Below are positions 44,759 to 57,037 of a stretch of DNA of 64,000 bases, piece by piece (positions within the stretch are counted from its first letter, which is position 1; each line of letters opens with the position of its first letter). A program made the translations under genes and the position numbers. The stretch is from the NCBI GenBank assembly GCA_016647705.1, contig CM028334.1, positions 248,001 to 312,000 on the forward strand, in the 5' to 3' direction. Under the pieces are notes generated by a model. The model saw only the letters and a program-made list of their open reading frames with translations. It made no database searches and had not been told where the DNA came from. The stretch comes from Eucommia ulmoides (lineage: Eukaryota > Streptophyta > Magnoliopsida > Garryales > Eucommiaceae).

Positions 44759-46890
44759 ATGTCTTCTGCTTCTGAGTCCGGCTCGTCAGGGAGCAGCCCA
44801 TCTGGATCCGATGTGGACACGACTCACTCTTAGACCGTCGAGATCGAGCTCAGCTCGTCTGCGATGGAAATCGATGAGACAGGCGTTCCCTCGGCCACTA
44901 GGCCAGCGGGTGAGAAAGAGCTCGCCATCCAGTGGACGTCTTTTTCCGAGGAGTCCCCCGTGCCTGGCACGTCCAACGGGTCTTTGAAGAGGAGGGCGAT
45001 GAGCGAGACGGGCTCCAAAAGGGGCCCCGAGGCCTCTATGTCCGTCACAACTGTCTCCCAATAGCATGTGGATGGTTGTGTCTTTCCATGTGATCTGCCT
45101 GGCTGAGGGGATCACCCCGTCTCTCGAGCTGTTCTATGCTCTATTCTTGAAAAAGGCTATGCCCGGGGGAAAGGGCTGGTGCTATCTTTCGGCTCGGCGA
45201 AAATTCTTTTAGGGTTACCTAGATTCCATCAAAGATTTGACGCCGGACTTCTTCTTTCTGGGCGGCGTCGGATGGGAGGACGATAAAGCACCGAAATTTG
45301 AGTTCCTGGTCCAGAGGCACTGGGGGACCGTGGGTAAGCATTTTAGTTCGAAGCTTGTTTATTTTTTATTTACCTCGGTCGTTTTTTCTGAGTTCGCTTG
45401 TCTTTTTCAGTGACGAAGAAGCGTGAGGTCAGCCCGAAGATCCTCAAGGAGAGAGAGCTGATACTGCAGACGCCATTTGTTCACTTCGGTTCGCTGCTCA
45501 CATCGTGCCTTTACGACATATACTTTTGGAGCGATCTGTCCCTGCCTGCGCCGACCCTAAAGAAGAGCTCGTGAAACGGTAAGCACTTCTAGCCCTGCTC
45601 GTCTTATTAGTTGTACTTGGAATTTTTCCTCGTTGGCTAGCGTTTTTTTTTTTTTTTTTTTTTTTAAGAAATGGACTTGGCTGCTTTAGCCTGAATGACG
45701 GAAAAGAGCGTGAAGAAGAAGGGCGAGGGGTCAAGTTAGCCCACCCCAGGGTCAAGCCAGCCCTCCCGAGAAGGGCAGGTCACGATGGCCCCAACCCCGA
45801 GAAAGTCGATTACCCCGGCAACAGCCAGGCCAACGCACACAGAGGCAACTGCCGAGAACCTAGCCCCCGAAGCCAGGAAAGATAAGGGGAAGAGAAAGGT
45901 GGGGGTGTCTAACGCCCCGTCCCGTAAGGAGAAGATGAGCTGAGCCGCAGCCCCCGCCGGAGGAGGTGCAGGGAGAAGGCGAGAATGTGGTCAAGCTGTT
46001 TGTCGCCTCGACCAGCCTTGAAGTCGACAGGGCCATTACTTAGACCCCGACCGTTCTCCCGAGTTTTGTCCAGCAGATCACTCCTTCGGCGGACAAGGCC
46101 AGGTTCGCCGAGAAGTCCGATGGCTGGCTTTGTGCTGACATGTATTGGTATCGATTGTCGATAAGTGCTTAACTCAGACGACCTCTTAGATTTTTGTCTT
46201 CGGGCTGGGCTAATAATGATTTTTTTTACCGACCTCATAGAGCCTTTTCTTTGCGCTGGAGACCGGGATTCGCTTATACCATGCCAACTAGGTGCTCGAG
46301 GAGCTGACACGGTAGAGGAAGGATGAAATCGAGCTCCTGGGCCAATAGCAGAAGGAGATAGAGCGGGCCCGGGCTGAGAGCGAGAGAGCGGCCAAGAAGG
46401 ATTCGAGCACATCGCTACTGCCAGGCCCGAGGAAATGAAACAGAATCAGGCAGCCGAGCTAGAGAAGGCACGGGCCGAGACAGTCGAGAGCTTCAAGCAG
46501 AGCGAAGAGTTCACTGGGCTCCGGGGTCAAGCAATCGAAGAATTCAAGAAGAGTGAAGAGTTCACCGGGCTCTGAGACCAAGCCATCGAGGATTTCAAGA
46601 AGAGCGAAGAGTATACCGGGCTTCGAGACCGAATAGCGGTGAGCGTGATCCAGCTCGGCTTTAAGGGGGCAATCAACTCGACCCAACGCCAGTTCTCGGA
46701 TATAGATCATGAAACGATTGAGCATGAGCTATCTGACCAGGACCTCGTTGAAGCACATGCTCAGTAGGATGTAGGAACGGCAGGGCCGAGTACTCAGCCG
46801 GCCAACCAAGACGTTGGGCGACTTGACGACCAGGTTGGTGAAGAGGAGGCCGACGGTGAACAGTCAGGTCCAGACCCGTCCCATCAGTAG
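44759..46890 (+). pseudogene. Antisense intron-containing gene between pol and 3' LTR of the Tat element
   Basis: This runs opposite to gag-pol. The frame starts MSSASESGSSGSSPSGSD and is stopped by TAG at 44831. It continues past stops through an acidic/basic region to a block reading EGITPSLELFYALF, then KGWCYLSARRKFF, then FFLGGVGWEDD, like the gypsy-type transposon domain found in many plant repeat proteins. A GT-AG intron (45334-45410) joins GTG G|TG in frame; a second probable intron runs 45579-45669. A proline/basic linker follows, then a coiled-coil-like part with a 17-codon repeat, ending GEQSGPDPSHQ at 46890. At least five stops break it. Some Tat-lineage elements, such as Grande, are known to carry an antisense frame here; its function is unknown. 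Confidence 0.65.
46491..46643 (+). repeat. Three 51-bp (17-codon) coding repeats in the antisense gene
   Basis: Each unit encodes a version of FKKSEEFTGLRDQAIEE. The variations are FKQSEEF, FKKSEEF and FKKSEEY, and one unit carries a TGA where CGA (Arg) stands in the others. The charged, regularly spaced pattern suggests a coiled coil. Confidence 0.8.
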
Positions 46891-46971
46891 CACCCTATCC
46901 AGATTTTTTTTTTCTTTTTGTTCAGCCCTCCGTGAAGCGGGCTTGTATTTACGGGCAGAAGTCCCGGTGCT

Positions 46972-48113
46972 TGATCGTTCTCAATTTTATACTAAAATTA
47001 CACCTTTAATCTATATTTTTTATTGTCTTTTTATTAATTTAGTAATAATGCAATTTATTATTTTTGCAGGATTAAAGTAGAAAATAAAGAAATGGCGAAA
47101 ACAATTCAGTACCCGCGATCCGATCCGCCGACCCACTGGATCGCGCCTAAACCCAAAACCCATGCACTGGGTCATCAGACTAGACCAAACTTGGTCCCTA
47201 ATTATGGTAATGTATTCCGTTACACAAAAGATGGGTATTGAAGGCTATTAAAGGTAAAAATATTAAAGGCAAAAATATTACACCAGTGGGAGACTTTTTG
47301 CTTGGTTAATTTTTTTGTTTATTTTTTTTTCTTCTTCATTTCGGTTTTGGAGGCTACTATTTGGGGAGTTCTTCATCGGGGTTTCTCTTGAATATTTTGT
47401 GGAAGAACACATATCTATGACCAGTTAAGTTCGTTAATCGGGTTAGAGTTGTATTCCTTCTGAAGTTTATCTATGTAATTTTATTCTTGTTTCAATTATA
47501 TTTTGTTCTTAAGTGTAAGGCTGTAAAACGAGGATTGTGGTCTTAAACTTGTTTCTTGAATTAATTTATGTTCTAAATATTATTATAAATATTTAAATCT
47601 GAAACAATTCATATTTCTGATGTTAGATCTAATACCTGTGGTTTAGATCTAACAATTTTACAATCAATTTTAGTGATATCGATACGACTTACTTGGATAA
47701 ATTATGCTAAACGATTAATTCATCTTAGATTAGTTAATGTAGGAATTGAATCGTGAAGATAATTTACCCCAATTAAGTGGTCGATCTATCTTTCGCGATA
47801 ATATTATCTTGTAATTAATATTACTTGATTACACACCGAATGAAAAAAATATGAATAAAATTTACAAGATAAATTGATAAATTTATACATGTCCCTAACC
47901 TCGAACCTTTATATATATTTTATCTCAATTGATTAATTTTTTGTTATTTCATTATTAAAATTCGAAATCAAACCAAAATCCTTTATTTCACTTAAGAAAA
48001 ATAAAATACAAAATTAATAGTTACAATCCAATCCATGTGGTTTGACACGCATACTTAAGCATTATACTACGAAATATTTTACGCTTAAATTGAGAATTAA
48101 ATTTGAGCTATCA
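46972..48113 (+). repeat. Athila-like 5' LTR
   Basis: This 1142-bp LTR runs from TGATCGTTCTC to GAGCTATCA. It lacks a segment of about 65-75 bp present in the 3' LTR (around 56130-56205). It contains a hairpin at 47622-47653. Confidence 0.9.
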
Positions 48114-48120
48114 AATTTTA

Positions 48121-48137
48121 GCGCCGTTGCCGGGAAA
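48121..48137 (+). other. Primer-binding site of the Athila-like element
   Basis: AGCGCCGTTGCCGGGAA lies a few bases after the 5' LTR. It is close to the TGGCGCCGTTGCCGGGGA site typical of Athila elements, with a few substitutions. Confidence 0.8.
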
Positions 48138-48205
48138 TTGGCAACGTTAATTGTTAATTTTTTGCTTATTTTTCATCCATTTGTGTATATCCATATTTAA
48201 TTAAA

Positions 48206-48209
<4 letters not shown>

Positions 48210-48264
<55 letters not shown>
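48210..48264. repeat. (ATT)n microsatellite
   Basis: About 18 ATT units lie in the leader of the Athila-like element between the primer site and gag. Confidence 0.95.
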
Positions 48265-48657
48265 TTCCTGTTTTGAATTGTTTTTTTTTTTTTAAACTGT
48301 TACTGTTTTAAAACTTTTTTTTTTCCCTAAAAAATCAGTGAATTTTTTTTTAGTGAATATCAAAGAAAACAACAAGTCATATTTATTTCATTTCATTTTA
48401 TTTTTCATTATTACCGTACGAATACTCTATTGTTACAGATTGGAATTTGGTAATCGGGTTGAATTCAATTATCATTACTACCTACGAATACCAGGTTTCA
48501 CATTCTAATTTACAAGTCTTGTTCTTTATTTTATTTTATTCTTTTTTTTTTTTTTTTTTATTTATTTATTTTTAGCTTATTGGATATTATCTCTTGAAAA
48601 TTAAAAATTAAAAAAAAAATTAATTGGTTTAGTATGTGACATTGAGGAAACCTATGT

Positions 48658-50787
48658 ATGAACAGTAGACGATCACATAATTATAGGAATACGCTCTTAG
48701 ACTCTATTTTAGACAACGTTCCTAGAAAAGCGAGATCTAAATTTAATAATCCTATATTAGAACCAATTACCAGAGAAATTAATATGGGAGATATATCAAA
48801 ATCCCTGAAGGAGTACCATACTCCTTCTATATATGTATCCGCTTATCAACTGTAGCAGGTGAGAATAACTTTGAAATCAAATCGTCAATAATTCAAATGT
48901 TATCTAATTATTATTGAATGAACACAAAAAACCAATATAAACATTTGGATGAATTTTTGGAACTTTGCACAATGTTTAGAACATCCAATTTATCTAACGA
49001 TGCAGTTAGGTTAAGATTATTCCCGTTTTCCCTAAAAGATAAAGCTAAATATTGGATGCAGTATTTAGCCCCAGCTTCCATTGGAACTTGGGCTGACATG
49101 CAGAAAGAATTCCTTAGGAAATATTATCCTACAGGAAAAACAAATCAAGTGAGAAGAGCCCTTACTAGTTCACCCAATCTCTGAGTGAACAATTCCATGA
49201 AAGTTGGGGACGATTAAAAGGAATTATTGCACTAATGTCCACATCATCAAGTCCAGAGATGACAATTAGTGCAAAGCTTCTATGAAGGATTAAATGGGAG
49301 TAACCGCCAAATGATGGATGCTTCATGTGGAGGCACATTTCTAATGAAATCTGAAGATGAGATATGAGAATTATTTGAAAACCTAAGTGAAAATTCACTA
49401 CAACATGATACGTTAGGGATATGAGATAGAAGAAATTTAATCTCACCGATAACTAATCAAAGGGCTGAGGTTAACGAAATAAATCAAAATGAGTTGGTAA
49501 CAAATCTCTCAAAAGCCCTAGGACAATTGATGAGTAATAATCAATCCACATTTTCTCAATCTCAAACTTTTGAACCCTGTGCGTTGTGTCAAAGTGTATC
49601 TCACCCGATAACGGATTGTCATCTCAGCTCTCAATATCCTGAATATGTGCAAGAGCAAGTTAATACTGCTCAATCAATGATGAGAAATAAGAACAATCCG
49701 TATTCTAACACCTACAACCCTGGGTGGAGGAACCATCCTAATTTTTCGTGGCGACAATCAAATCAAGGCCTACCAATGAATCAATCCCCAAGACAAAATT
49801 TTGAAAACCAATCTCAGCAGTACTCACAATCTCACCCATCTAATCAATATTCTCAATCCGCTAGGGACCAGCACATGGACGAGTTAATATCTATAATAAA
49901 AATCAATCTCAAGATATAGCAACGCTAAAGAATCAAATGGGTTAACTAGCTAACCAATCCCAAACCATATCAAACTTAGAGACACAAATGGGTCAACTAG
50001 CTAATACTATGCATCGTAGAGATCAACGAAAAACTCATAGTCAAACTGTGAGTAATCCTAAGGGACGAGTTAATATCTATAATAAAAATCAATCTCAAGA
50101 TATAGCAACGCTAAAGAATCAAATGGGTTAACTAGCTAACCAATCCCAAACCATATCAAACTTAGAGACACAAATGGGTCAACTAGCTAATACTATGCAT
50201 CGTAGAGATCAACGAAAAACTCATAGTCAAACTGTGAGTAATCCTAAGGGACGAGTTAATATCTATAATAAAAATCAATCTCAAGATATAGTAACGCTAA
50301 AGAATCAAATGGGTTAACTAGCTAACCAATCCCAAACCATATCAAACTTAGAGACACAAATGGGTCAACTAGCTAATACTATGCATTGTAGAGATCAACG
50401 AAAAACTCATAGTCAAACTGTGAGTAATCCTAATGGACATTACATAGACAATAAGGTGGGAAGTAAGTCGAATGAAGAATTAGAGGAAGATAATAATGGG
50501 GTGAAGAGAGAGAAAATGAAGAGAAAAAGAGTGAAAAAATAGACTCACCGAGTGAGTCGGTGAGAGAAACTATTGAGGAGGACCCCATTTCCACCTCACT
50601 ACCTATCCTAAGTGGCAAGGAACAATCTAGGTCTCAGCTAGAGGCATCTTATATACCTCCGGTCCCATTCTCGCAATGCTCAGACAAACCCTTACCAACA
50701 GATAATAAATTCAAGAACATGGAAGAAATTCTTGAAACATTTAAGCAAGTAAAAATAAATCTTCCACTACTAGAGGCGATTAAGTAA
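48658..50787 (+). pseudogene. Gag of the Athila-like element
   Basis: The frame starting MNSRRSHNYRN breaks near 48855, then resumes in another frame: NNFEIKSSIIQML, a stop, then HLDEFLELCTMF. The capsid-like core continues with RLRLFPFSLKDKAKYW and TWADMQKEFLRKYYPTGKT, the retrotransposon gag signature. A Cys-containing segment at about 49580-49620 (CALCQSVSH...DCH) is the position of a zinc knuckle. A region with LETQMGQLAN follows and has been triplicated (49881-50438). Several stops make it non-coding today. Confidence 0.85.
49881..50438 (+). repeat. Three 186-bp tandem copies in gag
   Basis: Copies start at 49881, 50067 and 50253, each 186 bp (62 codons, so frame-preserving). They differ at only a few bases, for example ATAGCAACG versus ATAGTAACG and GCATCG versus GCATTG. 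Each carries the same TAA stop after AAATGGG. Confidence 0.92.
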
Positions 50788-50833
50788 GTACCAACACATG
50801 CTTTTCTAAAAGATTTTTGCACACAAAAAATAA

Positions 50834-53800
50834 TAATGTGAGCTCTATTATGAAATATAACACCCCACCTAAATTTAAGGATCCAGGCACGCCTACCATT
50901 TCATGCGTGATTGATGATTATACCATTCCTCATGCTCTCTTGGATTTAGGTGTTAGTGTCAATCTTTTGCCATTTTCGGTATATTAGAAACTTGAGCTAG
51001 GAACTTTGCAACCAACATCAGTCACTCTTCAATTGGCTGATAGATCATTAAAGAAACCTCGAGGGGTGATAGAAGATATCCTAGTTGGGGTAGACAAATT
51101 TTTCTTCCCTGTTGATTTCATTGTGTTAGATATGGAGTCTGTAGCACATATGTCTCGACAAATCCCAGTTATTCTTGGGAGACCCTTTTTGGCCATGACC
51201 AATGTATGCATTAATTGTAGAACTGGGGTCATGGATGTATCATTCAGGAATACGAAAGTGCGACTAAATGTGTTTAATGCTTCACAAGCACCCTCAGGGG
51301 AGGCTGACTCAGAATGCTTTGCGCTTGACATTATTGATGAGTTAGTTGAAACAATAGCACCATTAGTCACATCAGAGATCTTGTTGAGACAACTCTTTTC
51401 CATTATGGAGAAGAATGTTTGGCTATGGAGAAGAATATAAAGGAAGTTAATAGTGCGTTAGCATATGTTTTGCAATCGGAGTTGCTTAAATGGGCACCTC
51501 GATTTGAGACACTGCCAATGTCACAAGGTCCACATCTTAAACCATCAATTGAATCACCACCACAACTTGAGTTGAAACAATTACCTAATTCTCTCAAGTA
51601 TGTCTTCTTAGGTCAAGATAATACTTTACCAATAATTATTTCGTCTACCTTGACGAAGGAACAAGAAAGTAAATTGGTTGAAGTGCTAACTCATTATAAG
51701 AAGGCGATTGGTTGGTCAGTTGCCGACCTCAAGGGTATTGATCCTTCTGTTTGTATACATAGGATACACTTAGAAGAGAACGCTAAACAGTCAAGAGAAG
51801 CACAAAGACGATTAAACCCGAATATGAGGGAGGTGGTAAAAAAAGAGGTATTGAAGTTGTTAGATGTGGGTATTATTTACCCAATCTCTGATAGTCCAAC
51901 CCAAGTTGTTCCTAAAAAGTTCGGTATCACTGTGGTACCAAATTTTGAAGGTTAATTGATTCAAACCCGCGAGATCACGGGGTGGTGCGGGTGTATTGAT
52001 TTTAGAAAGCTAAATTCCATGACACGCAAATATCATTTCCCGCTGCTATTTATTAATCAAATCCTTGAGCGTTTAGCGAGTAATATGTATTTTTGATTTC
52101 TAGATGGATATTCGGGGAATAATCAAATAGTTTTATACCCAGAGGATCAGGAGAAAACGACATTCACATGTCCATTTGGGACATTCGCTTATCAACGAAT
52201 GCCCTTCGGCTTGTGTAATGCACTGGCAACGTTTCGAAGGTGTATGATGTCAATCTTTTCTGATATGATAGAAACGTTTGTGGAGGTATTCATGGATGAT
52301 TTTTCTGTGCTCGGAACCTCTTTTGATAATTGCCTTCAAAATCTATCTAGAGTCTTGGAGAGATGTGCACAAACGAACATCGCGTTAAGCTGGGAGAAGA
52401 GTCATTTTATGGTTCAAGAAGGAATAGTTCTAGGATATATAGTGTCCTCTAGGGGAATAGATTTAGATATGGCCAAGGTTGATTCGATAGCAAGTTTGCC
52501 ACCACCTCAGACGGTGAAGCAAATTCGCTTATTTCTAGGCCACGCAAGTTTCTATCGACGATTTATCAAAGACTTTAGCAAAATTGTTTGTCCATTGTGC
52601 CATTTCCTTGCACAAGATACTCCATTTGTCTTTAATGAAGCGTGCATATAAGCTTTCAATCAATTAAAGAAAATGCTATCTACTGCTCCTATTATTCAAT
52701 CACTGAACTATGCTCTCCCTTTTGAGATCATGTGCAATGCATCCGACCATGCAATCGAAGCAGTTTTGGACAACAGGTAGAAAAGGTCCCGAATGTAATT
52801 TACCATGCGAGCAAAACCCTTTCCGATGCTCAATTGAATTATACAACAACGGAGAAAGAATCTATCGCCGTAGTATATGCCTTGGATAAATTTAGATCCT
52901 ACTGCCTAGGATCTAAAGTTGTGTTATTCTTGGATCACGCCACTTTGCGGTATCTCTTATCTAAGAATGAAACAAAACCTCGATTAATAAAGGGTACTCT
53001 TATTCCAAGAATTCGATTACGAAATCCACGATAAAAAAAGAGTAGAAAACGTTGTTGCCGACCACCTATCGAGGATAGTTATAGAGGGAGCTAGAGATGA
53101 GAAACCTATTCGATATACTTTTCCAGATGAACAATTCTTAGCCATATCATACACGCTCACATCGTGGTATGTCAACATTGTTAATTATCTGGCTACCGGA
53201 AAAACGCCATCTTACTGATCAAAGCAAGATAAAGATCGTTTCTTTTCACAGGTGAGATATTTTTATTAGGAAGATCTTGACCTCTTAAATATTGCTCCGA
53301 CCAAATCATTAGACGGTGTGTGCCGGAAAGTGAAGTGGAAAGTATATTGAATTTCTGTCACACTCAAGTGTGTTGGGGCCACTTCAGAGGAAAGAAAATC
53401 TCTGCAAAAATATTACAATGTGGGTTTTACTGGCCAACGCTCTTTAAAGATGCACACAATTACTGTCGTGCATGTCTACGATGCCAACAATTAGGAGCTA
53501 TGTCTCGAAAGGATATGATGCCCGTTCAACCTATTTTAGTTGCAGAACTATTCGATGTTTGGGGAATTGACTTCATGGGACTTCCACAATCTTATGGTAA
53601 TCTAGATATTTTGCTAACTGTCAATTATGTTTCAAAGTGGGTGGAAGCAATAACAACAAAAACAAATGACCATAAGGTTGTGCTTCAATTCCTAAAAGAA
53701 ATATTTTGTTGTTTTGGGGTTTCACGAGCAATAATAAGTGATGAGGGGAGTTATTTCTGTAACCGTCCATTTGAAGCGCTTATGCGAAAATATTCTATTT

Positions 53801-54453
53801 CTCACAAAGTGACCACCCCTTATCATCCCCAAACGAATGGGTAAGCTGAGGTATCCAATAGGAAGGTCAAAAATATATTAGAAAAGACGGTTAGGCCCGA
53901 TAGGAATGATTGGTCATTAAGATTAAACGACGCGCTATGGGCCTATCGTACCGCATATAAGACCCCGATTGGAATATCCCCATACCGATTAGTATACAGT
54001 AAAGCCTGTCATCTCCCAGTTGAATTAAAACATCGATCGATGTGGGCAATTAAGGCCCTTAATTTCGACTTGAAAGAAGTCGGTGCACTCAGAAAATTGC
54101 AACTAGAAGAATTAGAAGAATTGAGAAACGAGTCATATGAGAGCTCTAGAGTCTATAAGGCTAGGACTAAAGCTTTCCACGACAAAAATATTCTAAAGAA
54201 GTCCATTGAGCCTAACCAGCGAGTGTAACTCTTTAACTCAAAATTGAGATTATTCCCTAGGAAATTACGCTCAAAATGGGACGGACCATTCGTGGTCACC
54301 GAAGTATATCCTAACGGAGCAGTAGAGATTAAAGATCCTAAGAATGGCCGACAAATGAAAGTTAACGGCCAACAACTAAAACCGATAATCGAAGCCACAA
54401 ATGAAAGAGGTGTCATCGACGCATTTCACTTAAGTGATCCAATTTATGCATGA
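50834..54453 (+). pseudogene. Pol of the Athila-like element (protease, RT, RNase H, integrase)
   Basis: Domains follow in order. The aspartic protease has ALLDLGVSVNLLP near 50934. The reverse transcriptase covers about 51780-52500, with FRKLNSM, MPFGLCNALATF and the catalytic FMDD at 52291-52302. RNase H covers about 52700-53000, with DAQLNYTTTEKE and VVYALDKFRSY. The integrase covers about 53320-54450, with the zinc region HTQVCWGHFRG...CRACLRCQ, WGIDFMG, and YHPQTNG followed by a stop. The C-terminal part includes SKWDGPFVV. In-frame stops occur after the protease, in RT (EG-stop, MYF-stop), after FNEACI, at the RNase H/integrase junction and later, so no full polyprotein is possible. Confidence 0.9.
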
Positions 54454-54615
54454 CACTTCCTTTACGTCCGGCTGAAGATATAAAACTTAGCGCTAAGTGG
54501 GAGGCAACCCACTGAAATTATAAAATAAAATAAAATAAATGAATGAAAACAAAAATAAATAAAAAATAAAAATATATATACAATTTTTTTATTAATAATA
54601 ATAATAAAAAAACAA

Positions 54616-54652
<37 letters not shown>

Positions 54653-55830
54653 TAAAACTACTAATAATAATAAATTAATAAATAAATAATTACTATGAAA
54701 CTAAAAGACATTCATATAATGTTTAATCTTGTGCTTTATGTTTCTATATGCGTATAGTTCACAGGTTTGGAAGCATTTTAAGAAATTTCCACAGAAACAA
54801 GTCTAAACCGTTTTCAACATCAGGTTGTCCCGTTCCTTTACTCAAAGTTTTAATTTTTTTTTTTTACATTGAGGACAATGTTAGAACTAGGAATGGGGGA
54901 GGGTTACCTAATGTTGTAGTTAAAAAAATTATAAAAAAAATGCACATTAAGTTCAGGAATATATTTTTTAGTCGACACATGTGAATCCATAGGAGTAAAA
55001 TTGTTATATTATGAAAATTACATTTAAATTAATTCCAAGTTGTACTATTGTTCATACACCCTAATTTTAAGTTTGGTAATCTTAGTTTATGTTAGCGAAT
55101 TATTGAATAGCAGCTAAAAATATGAATTTTTATTCTTCTCTCTAATAATAAAAAAAAAAACAAAAAAAAACCACAAAATAAAAATAAAAATTGATCGGTT
55201 AATTTTGAAGCCTAGGATGTTCGAGTAATTAAGTCTTTTAAGATGTCTCAACACCTAATGACCCGAGCCAACAGGATTGAGATTATTGGCCCAATACTCG
55301 CTACATGGACATCCTAGAACATCCAGTGGGACTAACATTGCACATATCAATTGCTTTAAAAGAAAAAAAAGAAAGAAAAAAAAAGGGGGAGGGGGGAAAA
55401 AAGACATAAATAAAATATTAGAGAGAAGACTTAAGTCATTTTGAAGTTGAAATTCATCAACTTGCTAATGTTTGTCGAGATAACTTATACTTGAAATTGA
55501 GTCGTTTGAACAAAGTAAAACGTGAAATTAAATTGAGTATTTTCTGACAGAAATAACAGTGATATCTTTCGATAAGCATGTGTTCTACTAATAAATATAT
55601 TTATGAACTCTACCTTTTGTGCTTAAAAGATTATTATAAGAGGTATAGATGTTTGGAGGTATCATCACTATAAACCTTCACGAGACAAAAACTCGTCCAC
55701 TAAAGATCGCTTAGGGGTTTAAAGGCTTATTGCATACGTTAAATGCAATCGTGTTTCATACGAAAGTGACTTTTCATTTTTCTAGATTTTTGTTTTGCTC
55801 GAGGACTAGCAAAATGTAAGTGTGAGGCTG
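54454..55830 (+). other. Post-pol non-coding region of the Athila-like element
   Basis: It is AT-rich with a (CA)n run at 54627-54651. ACATTGAGGACAATG (54867-54881) is followed by GGAATGGGGGAGGG (54891-54904), an internal polypurine-like landmark of Athila elements. The terminal polypurine tract before the 3' LTR is degenerate (AAGTGTGAGGC, 55818-55828), preceded by CTCGAGGACTAGCAAAATG. No env-like frame is found. Confidence 0.7.
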
Positions 55831-57037
55831 TGATCGTTCTCAATTTTATACCAAAATTACACCTTTAATCGATATTTTTGATTGTCTTTTTATTAATTTT
55901 TAATTAGTAATAATGCAATTTATTATTTTTGCAGGATTAAAGTCGAAAATAAAGAAATGGCGAAAACAATTCAGTACCCGCGATCCGATCCGCCGACCCA
56001 CTGGATCACGCCCAAACTCAAAACCCATGCACTGGGTCATTAGACTAGACCAAACTTGGTCCCTAAATATGACAGTGTATTCCGTTACATGAAAGATGGG
56101 CATTGAAGGCTATTAAAGGCAAAAATATTAAAGGCAATTAGGAGAAATTAAATGGAGACATTTAATGATTACAATTGTGGGGTGTAAATCAAAAGGATTT
56201 CGGAACGAGTGGGGGACTTTTTGCTTTGTTAATTTTTTTTAGTTTATTTTTTTTTTCTTCTTCATTTCGGTTCTGGCGGCTACTGTTTAGGGAGTTCTTC
56301 ATCGGGGTTTCTCTTGAATATTTTGTGGAAGAACACAAATCTATGACCGGTTAAGTTCGTCAATCGGGTTAGGGCTGTATTTCTTCTGAAGTTTATCTAT
56401 GTAATTTTATTCTTATTTCAATTATATTTTGTTCTTAGGTGTAAGATTGTAAAATGAGGATTGTGGTCTTAAACTTGTTTCTTGAATTAATTTATGTTCT
56501 AAATGTTATTATAGATATTTAAATCTGAAACGATTCATATTTCTGATGTTAAATCTAATACCTGTGATTTAGATCTAACAATTTTACAATCAGGTTTAGT
56601 GGTATCGATATGACTTACTTGGATAAATTATGCTAAACGATTAATTCACATTAGATTAGTTAATGTAGGAATTGAATCGTGAAGATAATTTACCTCAATT
56701 AAGTGGTCGATTTATCTTTCGCGATAATATTATCTTGTAATTAATATTACCTGATTACACACCGAATGAAAGAAATATGAATAAAATTTACAAGATAAAT
56801 TAATGAATTTATGCATGTCTTTAACCTGAACCTTTATATATATTTATCTCAATTGATTAATTTTCTGTTATTTCATTATTAAAATTCAAAATCAAACCAA
56901 AATCCTTTATTTCACTCAAGAAAAATAAAATACAAAATTAATAGTTACAATCTAATCCTTATGATTTAATACCCATACTTAAGCATTATACTGCGAAATA
57001 TTTTACGCTTAAATTGGGAATTAAATTTGAGCGATCA
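55831..57037 (+). repeat. Athila-like 3' LTR
   Basis: This 1207-bp LTR runs from TGATCGTTCTC to GAGCGATCA. It matches the 5' LTR along its length with scattered substitutions, plus one segment (about 56130-56205) missing from the 5' copy. It contains a hairpin at 56548-56579. Confidence 0.9.

Larger units (their letters stand above)
46972..57037 (+). mobile_element. Athila-like Ty3/gypsy retrotransposon, full length
   Basis: The 10,066-bp element is flanked by GTGCT (46967-46971 and 57038-57042) and inserted into the end of the Tat antisense gene. LTRs are 46972-48113 and 55831-57037. The primer-binding site (TAGCGCCGTTGCCGGG) follows the 5' LTR. Gag and pol are in plus orientation with several stops and frameshifts. 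After pol there is a long non-coding stretch containing CATTGAGGACAATG plus a G-rich tract, a landmark seen in Athila elements. No envelope-like frame is recognisable. It is complete in structure but inactive. Confidence 0.92.

Noticed and set aside
44069-45115. Minus-strand frames over the Tat LTR and antisense gene
   Set aside because: They do not match LTR-element proteins and are explained by the GC-rich LTR and the plus-strand gene.
54454-55830. Envelope-like gene in the Athila-like element
   Set aside because: Some Athila relatives carry one after pol, but here the region is AT-rich, full of stops, and has no hydrophobic protein-like frame.
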